Below, one piece after another: positions 16,989 through 25,860 of a stretch of 50,568 nt of DNA (positions are counted from its first letter, which is position 1; the number at the start of each line of letters is the position of its first letter). The DNA is from S012-113 sp965368405 (lineage in GTDB: Bacteria > Bacteroidota > Bacteroidia > Cytophagales > Cyclobacteriaceae): the NCBI GenBank assembly GCA_965368405.1, contig CBDUMS010000014.1, forward strand, positions 1-50,568, read 5' to 3'. The notes below the pieces were generated by a model. That model was not told where the DNA came from. It did not search any database and saw only the letters and a list, made by a program, of their open reading frames with translations. The position numbers were made by a program, and so were the translations under genes.

Positions 16989-17744
16989 TTAAGGTGAGGT
17001 GAGGTATTTATTAATGTTCGAAACTACTTTTTCAAGGTCCTCTCGTGTATCTATGCAAATACTTTCATGCTCCGTAGTAGCAAGTTTTATGGTGAGGCCA
17101 TTTTCTATCCACCTGAGTTGTTCAAGTGACTCCGCTTTTTCCAGATCAGATACGGGTAATTCGGCAATTTTCTGAAGGACATCTGCCCGGTATCCGTAAA
17201 TTCCAATGTGCTTATAATAATGATGATTTTGAAGCCAATCGAGCTCTGCAGCATTACGATAATAGGGGATGGGTTGCCTGCTAAAATACAGAGCTTCCAT
17301 TTTGTTATTAAAAACTGTTTTGACTTCTCCTAGGTTAAAAAGTTCGTCGGAGGTCTTTATTTTTTTGATTAGCGTCGCTAGCTCTGCCGACCCATCTAAA
17401 ATTTCAGCTAACTCATCAATCTGACTCGGGGCAATGAAAGGCTCATCGCCTTGAATATTTATTACATAGTCGAAGGGCTCATTCTGCAATACTAAAACCT
17501 CGGCGCAACGGTCTGTACCACTTGCATGGCTTGGGCTTGTAATCATTACTTCGGCGCCAAAAGACTTTGCATGCTCAGCTACCTTATTATTTTCGGTAGC
17601 AATTACAATCTTATCAAGCAGCCTACTCTTCGAAACCTGCTCATAAACTCGCTGAATCATCGATTTGCCATTAATATCGGCTAAAACTTTACCTGGAAAC
17701 CTGGTCGATTCGAACCTAGCCGGTATAATTCCTAAAATCTTCAT
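16989..17744 (-). CDS. kdsB: 3-deoxy-manno-octulosonate cytidylyltransferase
   Basis: 251 residues, the usual KdsB length. The enzyme activates Kdo with CTP to CMP-Kdo for lipopolysaccharide inner core synthesis in the cytoplasm. The nucleotidyltransferase signature IIPARFESTRFPGKVL starts at residue 6. The conserved INIQGDEPFI and SRQPIPYYR segments that bind CTP and Kdo are present, as is the C-terminal EQLRWIENG. The start codon overlaps the stop of the upstream NfeD-type gene by 4 nt, indicating coupling. Confidence 0.95.
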   Translation of the reverse strand: MKILGIIPARFESTRFPGKVLADINGKSMIQRVYEQVSKSRLLDKIVIATENNKVAEHAKSFGAEVMITSPSHASGTDRCAEVLVLQNEPFDYVINIQGDEPFIAPSQIDELAEILDGSAELATLIKKIKTSDELFNLGEVKTVFNNKMEALYFSRQPIPYYRNAAELDWLQNHHYYKHIGIYGYRADVLQKIAELPVSDLEKAESLEQLRWIENGLTIKLATTEHESICIDTREDLEKVVSNINKYLTSP

Positions 17745-19093
17745 GCTGATGGGTTGGCTTTCTTTACTAATAATGTTGTGCCTTCCTCGCTAATAACCAC
17801 AATAGGATCATCTTTAAGAATATATTCGCCACGCGTGTAGGCATCATAAATCTCATCGTTAATCTGCACACGGCCACTTGGTCTAAGCACTGTATAAGCT
17901 GTACCCTCCATACCCATCAATGATTCATTTCTAAATTTTGCTGTATAACCTTCCGATCGGTTCTGAACCGTGGAGAGCGCAACGCGATTAAAGAATTGGG
18001 TATTTGTAAGCTGTACGCCCGCAAAAAAGAGCAGGATAAAACTGCTAACCATAGCGCCAAGTGTTGTTGCTGTTGCTACAAAAATCTTATCGAAAGGCAC
18101 TAGAGAAAAATCGAATACGTCATTCCCAAGCATTACCAGGACTAGTGAACTTATCGTAAGAATGATACCCGATATACCTAGCACCCCAAAGCCCGGAATT
18201 GCCACCAGTTCTAGGGCGATAAGAATAATCCCTAATACAAATACTACTAATTCCCAATTGGCAGCAAGGCCATTAAGGTAATAGGGTATAAAGTATAATA
18301 TTGCCGCTGTAATGGCTGCCATAATAGGGAAGCCCACACCTGGAGATTGTAGTTCGAACCAAAGGCCACCAACGATAATCATGATGAGAATACCGCTTAC
18401 GAACGGATTTAGAAACATGGCAATGATTTTCTCTACGGTCCCTATTTCGAACTCCTGAATTTTATATTCTGCTACTCCCGCTTTGGCTAGCATTTCTTCA
18501 ATTGAATCGACCTGACCTTCACAGAAGCCGTGTTTCATCGCTTCGGAGGTGGTAAAAGTCACCACTTCGCCGGCTTTTGTAACCCCCTCTATCTCAATAT
18601 TCTGATCCACCATAGCTTCGGCTATCGCAGGGTTGCGGCCTTTTTCTTCCGCAGTCGAACGCATGGTGGAGCGCATGTAAGACTGATATTTGTCTGGTGC
18701 TGCTTCTCCTTGCCCCATTACTACAGTAGCTGCCCCAATGCTTGCGCCTGGTGCCATATAAATACTGTCGCAGGCGATGGAAATTAGTGCGCCTGCAGAT
18801 GCGGCATCTTTGTTAATAAATACATAGACTGGCTTCTCAAAATCCAGAAGGCGTTCTACAATATCTTTGGCATCGTTTACCAGCCCGCCGTAGGTATCCA
18901 TTTCTATAACCACCAGATCATATTCACCAAGATTTGCTGCTTCCAGCCCAAGTTCTATGTATCGATTCATTCTGGGATCGATATCATCTTTAATACTTAA
19001 CTGGAGCACTTTTTTTTCTTGTGCCCACAGTTCATTAGGTAGAGTAAGTGCCAAAAACAGCACAATTATTGCTTTGAGTATTTTCATTGTCAT
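17741..19093 (-). CDS. NfeD/ClpP-type membrane-bound serine protease
   Basis: 450 residues with the NfeD1b order: signal peptide (1-24), an N-terminal ClpP-like protease domain, four or five membrane helices (about 225-365) and a C-terminal OB-fold NfeD domain (about 385-445, GMEGTAYTVLRPSGRVQIND). In the protease domain, DAASAG places the nucleophile at about Ser99 and EEKGRNP gives a candidate general base near Lys151; this Ser-Lys dyad is known for the archaeal 1510-N homologue. Such proteins cleave stomatin-type partners, but no stomatin gene is adjacent here, and kdsB follows instead. Confidence 0.85.
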   Translation of the reverse strand: MTMKILKAIIVLFLALTLPNELWAQEKKVLQLSIKDDIDPRMNRYIELGLEAANLGEYDLVVIEMDTYGGLVNDAKDIVERLLDFEKPVYVFINKDAASAGALISIACDSIYMAPGASIGAATVVMGQGEAAPDKYQSYMRSTMRSTAEEKGRNPAIAEAMVDQNIEIEGVTKAGEVVTFTTSEAMKHGFCEGQVDSIEEMLAKAGVAEYKIQEFEIGTVEKIIAMFLNPFVSGILIMIIVGGLWFELQSPGVGFPIMAAITAAILYFIPYYLNGLAANWELVVFVLGIILIALELVAIPGFGVLGISGIILTISSLVLVMLGNDVFDFSLVPFDKIFVATATTLGAMVSSFILLFFAGVQLTNTQFFNRVALSTVQNRSEGYTAKFRNESLMGMEGTAYTVLRPSGRVQINDEIYDAYTRGEYILKDDPIVVISEEGTTLLVKKANPSA

Positions 19094-19158
19094 ATTTAAA
19101 CTAGTTAAAGTTAGCGAAAGCAGTTGAAATAATTTAGTTATTTTAATATGGCAATGTT

Positions 19159-19166
19159 TAAATTTG
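19159..19166 (+). promoter_or_regulatory. Candidate -7 element for the LysM gene
   Basis: TAAATTTG fits TAnnTTTG and lies 17 nt before the ATG at 19184, giving a leader of about 10 nt. No TTG stands at the proper distance upstream. Confidence 0.35.
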
Positions 19167-19183
19167 ATTGATTAAATGAATTT

Positions 19184-20218
19184 ATGAACAAATTAGTCGT
19201 TTTATTCTTAGTGTATATCCTTTCGGTAAATCTTGCTGCTGCAGACATGGTTTACTCAGATTCTGTTCGATTGGAATATAAAAATGGACAAGCATTCATT
19301 ATTCACGAAGTTGAAGAGGGAGAAACGCTATATGCAATCTCGAAGCGATATGGGAGTTCGATGAATTCAATTGCTCAGGCAACACCTGAGGTTAAAACGG
19401 GTCTCCATAATGGAATGATGCTACGTATTCCGTATAACCCGAATTCAAAGCCTATCGTGACTGCTCAAACAGAACATGTTGTTGCACAAGGCGAAACGCT
19501 TTATAGTATCTCACAGATTTATAAAATTAGTGTTATTGAAATCATGGAATGGAATGATCTGCTTTCCAGCACTTTAGCTGTTGGGCAAGTTTTAGTAATC
19601 AAAGGGAATGCGGCTAAACCACCACCAGATTATGTGCTTGATGGTATGCGTATCCATGTTGTGCAAGCGGGCGAGGGTCTCTACGCTGTGGCAAGAATTT
19701 ATGAGGTGAGCGTTGATGAGTTGGTCGAATGGAATGATCTTGAGAGTACATCCTTGGCTGTTGGCCAAGAATTAGTTGTAGGAATGGAGGGCAAAAAAGC
19801 TGTGCCCGCTACTGCTGAGGTAGTCGATACCCCAACTGAAGAGGAGGACGATAAACCGGAGCCTGTCGTGGCTGTTGTCGCACCTGTTGCTGTTGTTGCG
19901 GAGACGAGGAGCACAGAAGACCTCCCAGATCGGAAGCCGTTATTACGACGTTCTGAAAACGGACTTGCAGCGGGTATTGATGGGGAAGGAGACCAAAAGT
20001 CATTTTTAGCACTGCACCGCAGTATTCCATCAGGCAGTTTAGTGGCAGTTCGCAATGAAATGAACAATCAGGTTGTTTTTGTGCGAATTGTGGGCAAATT
20101 ACCCGAGACAGGACTAAATGATAAAGTAATTATACGCTTATCCTCTGCTGCAGTAGAACAACTTAAGGCCCTCGATCCCAAATTTAGGGTAGAGCTTACC
20201 TACCTGGTGGATGAGTAG
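19184..20218 (+). CDS. Triple-LysM periplasmic protein with C-terminal double-psi-barrel-like domain
   Basis: 344 residues: a signal peptide (1-20) and three LysM domains (about 38-84, 96-140 and 156-200, each starting like HVVAQGETLYSISQIYKIS). An acidic Val/Ala/Pro-rich linker (about 205-250) follows, then a C-terminal domain (about 258-344; LALHRSIPSGSLVAVRN, VFVRIVGKLPETGLNDKVI, IRLSSAAVEQL) that resembles the RlpA-type double-psi beta-barrel. LysM binds peptidoglycan, so this is a wall-attached periplasmic protein. RlpA relatives cleave naked glycan, but I cannot confirm the catalytic Asp/His. An mscS gene follows after 24 bp and may be cotranscribed. Confidence 0.8.
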   Translation: MNKLVVLFLVYILSVNLAAADMVYSDSVRLEYKNGQAFIIHEVEEGETLYAISKRYGSSMNSIAQATPEVKTGLHNGMMLRIPYNPNSKPIVTAQTEHVVAQGETLYSISQIYKISVIEIMEWNDLLSSTLAVGQVLVIKGNAAKPPPDYVLDGMRIHVVQAGEGLYAVARIYEVSVDELVEWNDLESTSLAVGQELVVGMEGKKAVPATAEVVDTPTEEEDDKPEPVVAVVAPVAVVAETRSTEDLPDRKPLLRRSENGLAAGIDGEGDQKSFLALHRSIPSGSLVAVRNEMNNQVVFVRIVGKLPETGLNDKVIIRLSSAAVEQLKALDPKFRVELTYLVDE

Positions 20219-20242
20219 CCGAAAGCACTAACGACCTAACCT

Positions 20243-21163
20243 ATGGAGGAATCCTTTAATGAACTGCAAGAGACATTCTTTAGTCTAGATCACCGCATTG
20301 CGGATCAGTTAGTGCTATCGCTGATTGTAATAGCGCTCTCGCTTATTTTGCGATGGGTTGTTGTTGCTGTATTAAGTCGGAGGGTAAAGGATGCGCGTGA
20401 TAAGTATTATTGGATTAGAGCGGCTAAATATTCGATTGGTACGCTAAACCTCATCGCTCTGGTTTTTATTTGGGGAAGTGAAATCGAATCTTTTGCCACG
20501 TTTATCGGTCTGATTTCTGCGGCTCTTACGATTGCTTTAAAGGACTTAGTTGTCAATTTTACAGGTTGGATGTTTATTCTGATAAGAAAGCCCTTTCAAC
20601 TAGGCGATCGAGTACAAATAGGTGAGAACCAAGGTGATGTGATTGATATTCGCGTATTTCAGTTTACAATTAACGAAATTGGCAATTGGGTTGACGCCGA
20701 CCAGAGCACAGGCAGAATTATTCATATCCCCAATGGTAAGGTTTTCACAGAGCCTCAGGCTAACTACAATCAAGGTTTCAGTCATATTTGGCATGAAATC
20801 AATGTGCTCATTACTTTCGAGAGTAACTGGAAAAAAGCCAAAGAAATCTTAACGGAAATAGTAAACAAACATGCGGCTTCTTTAACGAAAACTGCGGAGA
20901 AAAAGCTTATTGAAGCATCGAAGAAGTATATGATCCTCTATAACAGGCTCACCCCAATTGTGTATACGAAAGTGAAAGCATCTGGTGTGCAGTTATCGAT
21001 GCGCTTTTTGATTACACCACATCGTCGCAGAACCACAGAACAGATTATTTGGGAAGAAGTTCTGGATAGGTTTAAAGAAAACAAGGATATAAATTTAGCA
21101 TACCCTACACAGCGAATCTACTTTCCGGACCAGGATTTGCCTGAAGATTCAGAAAAGAAATAG
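20243..21163 (+). CDS. Small-conductance mechanosensitive channel (MscS family)
   Basis: 306 residues. There are three predicted membrane helices (about 25-45, 60-85 and 90-120), followed by the MscS beta domain with the family pattern FILIRKPFQLGDRVQIGENQ, GDVIDI and HIPNGKV, then an alpha/beta C-terminal region. The pore helix IGLISAALTIALKDLVVNF has the small-residue pattern of TM3 and the conserved position before the beta domain. It releases solutes from the cytoplasm on hypo-osmotic shock. The location directly after a peptidoglycan-binding LysM protein fits an envelope-integrity role. Confidence 0.85.
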   Translation: MEESFNELQETFFSLDHRIADQLVLSLIVIALSLILRWVVVAVLSRRVKDARDKYYWIRAAKYSIGTLNLIALVFIWGSEIESFATFIGLISAALTIALKDLVVNFTGWMFILIRKPFQLGDRVQIGENQGDVIDIRVFQFTINEIGNWVDADQSTGRIIHIPNGKVFTEPQANYNQGFSHIWHEINVLITFESNWKKAKEILTEIVNKHAASLTKTAEKKLIEASKKYMILYNRLTPIVYTKVKASGVQLSMRFLITPHRRRTTEQIIWEEVLDRFKENKDINLAYPTQRIYFPDQDLPEDSEKK

Positions 21164-21165
21164 AC

Positions 21166-21801
21166 TTATTGCCCCCAATTCGAGGGGTCTACCCGCCATG
21201 ATTGCAAAGAGGCAACTTCATCCTGCGATACATAGCCTGATGCTACGGCCTCTTCGATCATTTCATTATAATTACTTAGGGTGCAAACTTTGATATCTAC
21301 TTCATTGAAATTATCAGTAGCTAGCTGAAACCCATAGGTGAAAATGGCTGCCATTCCCATAACTTCGATGCCTGCCTCACGCAGGGCTAGGCCAGCTTTA
21401 ATAGAGCTACCACCTGTGGATATTAGATCTTCTACTAATAACACTTTTTGCCCCGGTTTAATCAACCCTTCAATCATATTGGTCATTCCGTGACCTTTGG
21501 GTTTAGATCGTACATAAATAAATGGGAGGCCTAAGGACTCAGCCACCAACGCTCCTTGAGGAATTCCGGCTGTAGCCACACCAGCAATAGCTTCTACGTC
21601 ATGAAAGTTATTATGAATGACACCTATTAAGGCCTCTTTAATGAAACTCCGAATTTCCGGATAGGAGAGAGCGAGTCTATTATCGCAATAGATTGGAGAC
21701 TTCCAGCCTGACGCCCACGTATAAGGTTCTTTTAGATTTAATTTAATCGCTCCTATGTCTAAAAGTTTAGCAGCTACCTGTCTCGATATCGATGTATTCA
21801 T
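21166..21801 (-). CDS. pyrE: Orotate phosphoribosyltransferase
   Basis: 211 residues, typical for PyrE, which joins orotate to PRPP to make OMP in pyrimidine synthesis. The PRPP-binding motif VLLVEDLISTGGSS is intact, and the catalytic-loop segment YVRSKPKGHGMTNMIEG carries the conserved Arg/Lys/His residues. It ends 2 bp from the convergent mscS stop and is divergent from a Nudix gene (69 bp). No attenuator-like hairpin is visible in the short leader. Confidence 0.95.
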   Translation of the reverse strand: MNTSISRQVAAKLLDIGAIKLNLKEPYTWASGWKSPIYCDNRLALSYPEIRSFIKEALIGVIHNNFHDVEAIAGVATAGIPQGALVAESLGLPFIYVRSKPKGHGMTNMIEGLIKPGQKVLLVEDLISTGGSSIKAGLALREAGIEVMGMAAIFTYGFQLATDNFNEVDIKVCTLSNYNEMIEEAVASGYVSQDEVASLQSWRVDPSNWGQ

Positions 21802-21831
21802 AATATTATTTTAAGTAAAAATAATAGCTTC

Positions 21832-21863
21832 TTGGTTAGATGAATAATTATTTTTTATGTTTG
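21832..21863 (+). promoter_or_regulatory. Promoter for the Nudix gene (near-leaderless)
   Basis: TTG (21832-21834), 21-nt spacer, TATGTTTG (21856-21863), a full match to the Bacteroidota consensus. The -7 element ends 7 nt before the ATG at 21871, so transcription should start at or just before the start codon. Confidence 0.6.
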
Positions 21864-21870
21864 ATTAATT

Positions 21871-22551
21871 ATGAACCTATTCATCAACGATACACCGTTT
21901 TTTCTTCTAAGAAATCTCGACGAAGCAGACCCTCTCTCCCAAAAAATTGTTCTGCGGGGTGATGAGATATACGAATTAAAGGATTTGTCTGGTACGGTGG
22001 TGATAACGGATGTTTCGGTAAAACAGACCATGCGCTATCTTAATGAACTGCTCAATAACCATTATGAGGATGTATCGTTTAGAATATTGCCAAATAGGTA
22101 TGAAGATGCCAAAACCAAACTAAAGGCACATTTTAAAATTATTGATGCTGCCGGTGGTGTGGTTCAGGACGCTGAAGATCGGATTTTGTTGATCTACCGA
22201 TTAAAAAAATGGGATTTGCCTAAAGGGAAATTAGATAAAGGCGAAAATTTTAAAATCGCTGCCGTGCGTGAGGTAGAGGAAGAAACTAAAGTAAAGGTTA
22301 AGCTGGGTAGCCGCATTACAACAACCTGGCACACTTATGCCATTAAAAACAAACCAATTCTAAAGCGGACTAAATGGTATAGCATGGAGTGTCTTGATGA
22401 CTCTGCGATGAAACCGCAGAAATCTGAATTTATTGAAAAACTGGCATGGAAAAACGAAAAAGAAGCAACAACTGCCCTAAGAAAGTCCTATCGTTCAATA
22501 CGATTTGTGGTTAACAGACTGCAGAGGCAGAAAATGATGCCAAAAATGTAG
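21871..22551 (+). CDS. Nudix hydrolase
   Basis: 226 residues. The Nudix box runs from about Gly119 (GKLDKGENFKIAAVREVEEE) with all metal-binding Glu residues. The final Gly of the consensus is replaced by Thr (EEETKV), which some family branches tolerate. About 90 residues precede the Nudix domain and carry no recognisable motif. Nudix enzymes hydrolyse nucleoside diphosphates linked to another moiety; the substrate cannot be read from the sequence. The gene is divergent from pyrE and ends 2 bp from a convergent gene. Confidence 0.85.
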   Translation: MNLFINDTPFFLLRNLDEADPLSQKIVLRGDEIYELKDLSGTVVITDVSVKQTMRYLNELLNNHYEDVSFRILPNRYEDAKTKLKAHFKIIDAAGGVVQDAEDRILLIYRLKKWDLPKGKLDKGENFKIAAVREVEEETKVKVKLGSRITTTWHTYAIKNKPILKRTKWYSMECLDDSAMKPQKSEFIEKLAWKNEKEATTALRKSYRSIRFVVNRLQRQKMMPKM

Positions 22552-22553
22552 TA

Positions 22554-23039
22554 TTAAATTTGAACTGTTCGCAAACGCCACCATTTTTTTAGTTTAATCT
22601 TATCCTTACCTGCAAAAGTAAAAACTGCTCCTATGCCCACTAAGGTGGTTGAGGCAATGGCTACGCCAGAAGAAAACTGATAACCACCGCCCTGTACAAC
22701 AGATTGGTTAATCAAATCAATCGCAAACAGCACCACACCTGCAAACATTAGAACCGGGCCTGATACTTTAAAAAAGTTGGCGTTTTTATTCAGTTTAACA
22801 GCGGTTATCGTAGAAAAATCTATTTCAAGGTTTTCAGTAAAGAGGGCGGAGTCGGCTAAGCCAAGAAGCCTGATTTTGGTAAAATAGTCATCGGTATTTA
22901 ACATGATTTCCATTTTATCACCAATACGATATTCAAAGCGTTTTTTTGTGCCCATTTTTTCCAGTACCAGAAAAGTCTGGCCAAATGCTGGAACAACGGT
23001 GGCACCAATCAATGAGAATATGATGATTGCACGAAGCAT
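22554..23039 (-). CDS. Small exported membrane protein of unknown function
   Basis: 161 residues, not recognised. A signal peptide or N-terminal helix (1-20) precedes a beta-rich region (FLVLEKMGTKKRFEYRIGDK, residues 23-42) and two hydrophobic segments (about 86-105 and 120-140). The C-terminus is strongly basic (KLKKWWRLR). The ATG directly follows the gcvT stop codon, so it is probably cotranscribed with gcvT. Its layout recalls the exported protein at 12541-13272, with a signal peptide and then a compact beta domain, but I see no convincing sequence match. Confidence 0.6.
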   Translation of the reverse strand: MLRAIIIFSLIGATVVPAFGQTFLVLEKMGTKKRFEYRIGDKMEIMLNTDDYFTKIRLLGLADSALFTENLEIDFSTITAVKLNKNANFFKVSGPVLMFAGVVLFAIDLINQSVVQGGGYQFSSGVAIASTTLVGIGAVFTFAGKDKIKLKKWWRLRTVQI

Positions 23040-24128
23040 TTAAATGGTAATCAAGGGTAATTTTTTAACGGTAGCCCGTAACTTCCTTTTTCGAACGGCA
23101 ATAAAAATGGTGGTTTCTGGCTTTGTATACTCTAAATCTACATAGCCCATGCCTATTCCTTTGCTCAATACGGGCGATTGCGATCCGGAAGTTACTCTTC
23201 CTATACCTTCGCCTGCTTCATTTTCTATTTCATAATCGTGGCGAGGAATACCGCGGTCTTCCATAATAAAACCAACGAGTTTTTTATTCACTCCGGCTTC
23301 CTTTTGGGCTAACAGGGAGCTGCTATTGGTAAACTCTTTGGTAAACTTAGTAATCCAACCTAAACCTGCCTCCAACGGCGAAGTAGTATCATCTATATCA
23401 TTACCATAGAGACAAAATCCCATTTCAAGACGAAGGGTATCTCTTGCTCCTAGCCCAATGGGCTTAATTCCCTCTTCTTGTCCAGCATCAAAAAGCTTTT
23501 CCCAAACTTTAATCGCAGACTCGTTCTTTACATAAAGTTCAAATCCTCCAGAGCCGGTATAGCCTGTTGCCGAAATGACCACATCGCTGGCACCTGCAAT
23601 TTCTCCAATTTCAAAATGGTAATACTTTATCTCACTAAGGTCGACATTAGTTAATTTCTGTAGTACTGCAGTTGCCTTTGGGCCTTGTACAGCAAAAAGA
23701 CAATATTGATCCGAGGCATTTTCAACCTCAACTCCCAGATCATTATGACCCGTAACCCAACCCCAATCTTTTTCTTCGTTTGAGGCATTGACCACAAGCA
23801 TATAGTGATCTTCAGCAATCATGTACACGATTAAATCATCTACAATACCACCATCGTTATTAGGAAAGCAAGAATACTGGGCTCTACCAGGATATAATTT
23901 GCTGGCATCATTACTGGTGATCTTTTGAATTAGGTCTAGTGCCTTAGGTCCACGTAGCATGAATTCACCCATATGCGATACATCAAAGACTCCAACGCCA
24001 TTGCGCACAGTCATATGCTCTTCGATGTCAGAAGTATAACGCACGGCCATAGAAAACCCTGCAAAAGACACCATTTGTCCTCCAGCGGCTACATGGATGT
24101 CGTTTAGTACTAATTTTTTATCCTCCAT
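23040..24128 (-). CDS. gcvT: Aminomethyltransferase (glycine cleavage T protein)
   Basis: 362 residues, full length for GcvT, which transfers the methylene group from the lipoyl-bound intermediate to tetrahydrofolate and releases ammonia. Visible conserved segments are MVSFAGFSMAVRY, GVFDVSHMGEF, GYTGSGGFELY and GLGARDTLRLEMGFCLYG (folate- and substrate-binding). gcvH and gcvP are not adjacent. It lies between an alpha/beta hydrolase gene (64 bp upstream) and a small membrane-protein gene. No glycine riboswitch fits in the short leader. Confidence 0.95.
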   Translation of the reverse strand: MEDKKLVLNDIHVAAGGQMVSFAGFSMAVRYTSDIEEHMTVRNGVGVFDVSHMGEFMLRGPKALDLIQKITSNDASKLYPGRAQYSCFPNNDGGIVDDLIVYMIAEDHYMLVVNASNEEKDWGWVTGHNDLGVEVENASDQYCLFAVQGPKATAVLQKLTNVDLSEIKYYHFEIGEIAGASDVVISATGYTGSGGFELYVKNESAIKVWEKLFDAGQEEGIKPIGLGARDTLRLEMGFCLYGNDIDDTTSPLEAGLGWITKFTKEFTNSSSLLAQKEAGVNKKLVGFIMEDRGIPRHDYEIENEAGEGIGRVTSGSQSPVLSKGIGMGYVDLEYTKPETTIFIAVRKRKLRATVKKLPLITI

Positions 24129-24192
24129 AGATCTTTTTATTGTCTATACAAATAACGTGTATTTGCTTAATATCCTTGTGTGAAAACTTTGA

Positions 24193-25080
24193 TTATTCTT
24201 TTGGTTGTGATGGTCTGATCTGATCGATTTTGAGTATCACTTGTTTTATTACGTCATCGTTACGTAGAATTCTTGTATGTCCTAATCCCTGTGTATACAA
24301 TGTCTGTGCCTCAGGAAATCGTTCTTTCATGAGCTGAGCATGTTCGATAGGGACATCCCTATCGTTTTGATCATGAACCAGAAAGAGCTTGTTTATCTCT
24401 ACGTGTGTAATCAGCTCGCTCGCTGAGATTTCTTTAAAGTGTACGCCATGTCGTTTATGAATTTCCTTCAGGAAGTACTCGCCCGTAGCCGGGGAGGCAT
24501 TTATCTTCTCCTCAAATTGCTTCACAATATCTTCGGATATAGATGGCGTGGAAATAAACACTAGGTTCTCTAGATTAAGCCCTTCCCAACGAGAAAAGAT
24601 AAGGGTAAGGCCTCCATAGGAATGACCAACCCCATAAAATATAGGACCAAAATGGTTTTCGATATGTTTCAGTGCTTCTGAAAACTCAGTTACGTTGGTT
24701 TGCAGCCCTGCAGAGGCTCCATGACCAGGGCCATCGAATGAAATGACATGATAGCGGCTCTCAACTAACTTTTCAATCAGCTTATAGAACTGGCTGGCTC
24801 GCCCCATCCACCCATGGACAAGCACAACATTAGGATCGTTAGGGTTACCCCAATTATAAAAAACAGTGTTTTTCTGATTAATTAAAGCCTTATGTTTCTT
24901 AGCGGATTGTAAAATTGGTGATTCACGTGAAGGTGTCTTATACCGCATCGGAGTAAAAAAAAGATTATAGGCAATTTTGTGAGCCAACTTTGGAGCAGTT
25001 TTCTCTAATACCGGATAAGTCCTTCTTACAAATCGTAGTGGTAATGGATTACCAATTGACTGGGCATTGTTTTTTTTCAT
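24193..25080 (-). CDS. Alpha/beta hydrolase
   Basis: 295 residues with the complete alpha/beta hydrolase layout: oxyanion region VVLVHGWMGRASQF, FDGPGHGAS, the nucleophile elbow GHSYGG (Ser154), the acid in HDQNDRDVPI (about Asp240) and the His in GLGHTRI (His268). There is no signal peptide, so it is cytoplasmic; the basic N-terminus may touch membranes. It lies 11 bp after the TANGO2-like gene in the same direction. The substrate is unknown, possibly a lipid or ester. Confidence 0.85.
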   Translation of the reverse strand: MKKNNAQSIGNPLPLRFVRRTYPVLEKTAPKLAHKIAYNLFFTPMRYKTPSRESPILQSAKKHKALINQKNTVFYNWGNPNDPNVVLVHGWMGRASQFYKLIEKLVESRYHVISFDGPGHGASAGLQTNVTEFSEALKHIENHFGPIFYGVGHSYGGLTLIFSRWEGLNLENLVFISTPSISEDIVKQFEEKINASPATGEYFLKEIHKRHGVHFKEISASELITHVEINKLFLVHDQNDRDVPIEHAQLMKERFPEAQTLYTQGLGHTRILRNDDVIKQVILKIDQIRPSQPKE

Positions 25081-25091
25081 TCGTAATTTTT

Positions 25092-25859
25092 TCAGCGAGT
25101 GACTTTAAAGGTAAAGTTTGCTGTTGATGTTTGATTTGCTTCGCTATCAAAAGTTCTTTCTTCGATTGAAACATTTTGCTCACGATCTTTTAGTATCAAT
25201 GTTGTGTTTCTTGTTCCATACCCTGGCATTTTAATAAACATCGACGACAAGAGCTTCTCCTTCTCGTAGCCTATTCCAGTATCCGGTAATTCATCGTCTT
25301 GCGCCAAGGTTTCGCTTTGCATCATGCTAAACAAGGCTTCAGTATCTAGCTGCTCATCCTCAAGAATACGATTAAACGCTTTCTTTCCTTGGTTAACTTT
25401 GGCCCATCCAGTATCCAAAAGCGCATTACTTAAACCATACGAGCCGGTCCCTAATTGCACAATTTTATCGTTCTGATTTGAATAGTACCAAGGATCATTA
25501 AAAGTGCCTAGCAGAATATTATAGCCATTGTACAAGCTGGCGCTGCTAAATAGCGCCTCCAGATAATCGGCAGGATTTATTTTGCTGATTAAATAATCAA
25601 GGACTAACCTTCCTCTTGAAGGTGCATTTACCTTGATATTGTGCATATCCCGGTAGTTAGTCAGCATTGAAAAATGGCCTGTTTTAGAAACACCTAACCA
25701 GGTTCCTCCTTCCTGCAAATCTTTTCCAGCAATAATATCAGGGTGTTCTTTCCAGCTATCGAGCTGCTTTGCAGGTCGCTCAAAAAACTCATCTCTATTC
25801 GCTACAGCAATAAAGGAGTATTTTGGGTGCTGATTATAAGAAAGAAAAATTAGGCACAT
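25092..25859 (-). CDS. NRDE/TANGO2-family protein
   Basis: 255 residues beginning MCLIFLSYN and containing the family-defining AVANRDEFFERP and GGTWLGVSKTGHFSMLTNYRD. Cys2 would be N-terminal after Met removal, as in Ntn-hydrolase-like proteins, to which TANGO2 is structurally related. Human TANGO2 is linked to lipid and heme handling, and bacterial functions are poorly known. The start is one base after the yfhO-like gene's stop, so the two are likely coupled. Confidence 0.85.
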   Translation of the reverse strand: MCLIFLSYNQHPKYSFIAVANRDEFFERPAKQLDSWKEHPDIIAGKDLQEGGTWLGVSKTGHFSMLTNYRDMHNIKVNAPSRGRLVLDYLISKINPADYLEALFSSASLYNGYNILLGTFNDPWYYSNQNDKIVQLGTGSYGLSNALLDTGWAKVNQGKKAFNRILEDEQLDTEALFSMMQSETLAQDDELPDTGIGYEKEKLLSSMFIKMPGYGTRNTTLILKDREQNVSIEERTFDSEANQTSTANFTFKVTR

Positions 25860-25860
25860 G

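Noticed and set aside
19699..20067. A 122-codon minus-strand frame inside the LysM gene
   Set aside because: A Ser/Thr-rich shadow of the Val/Ala/Glu-rich linker and flanking region; no features of its own.
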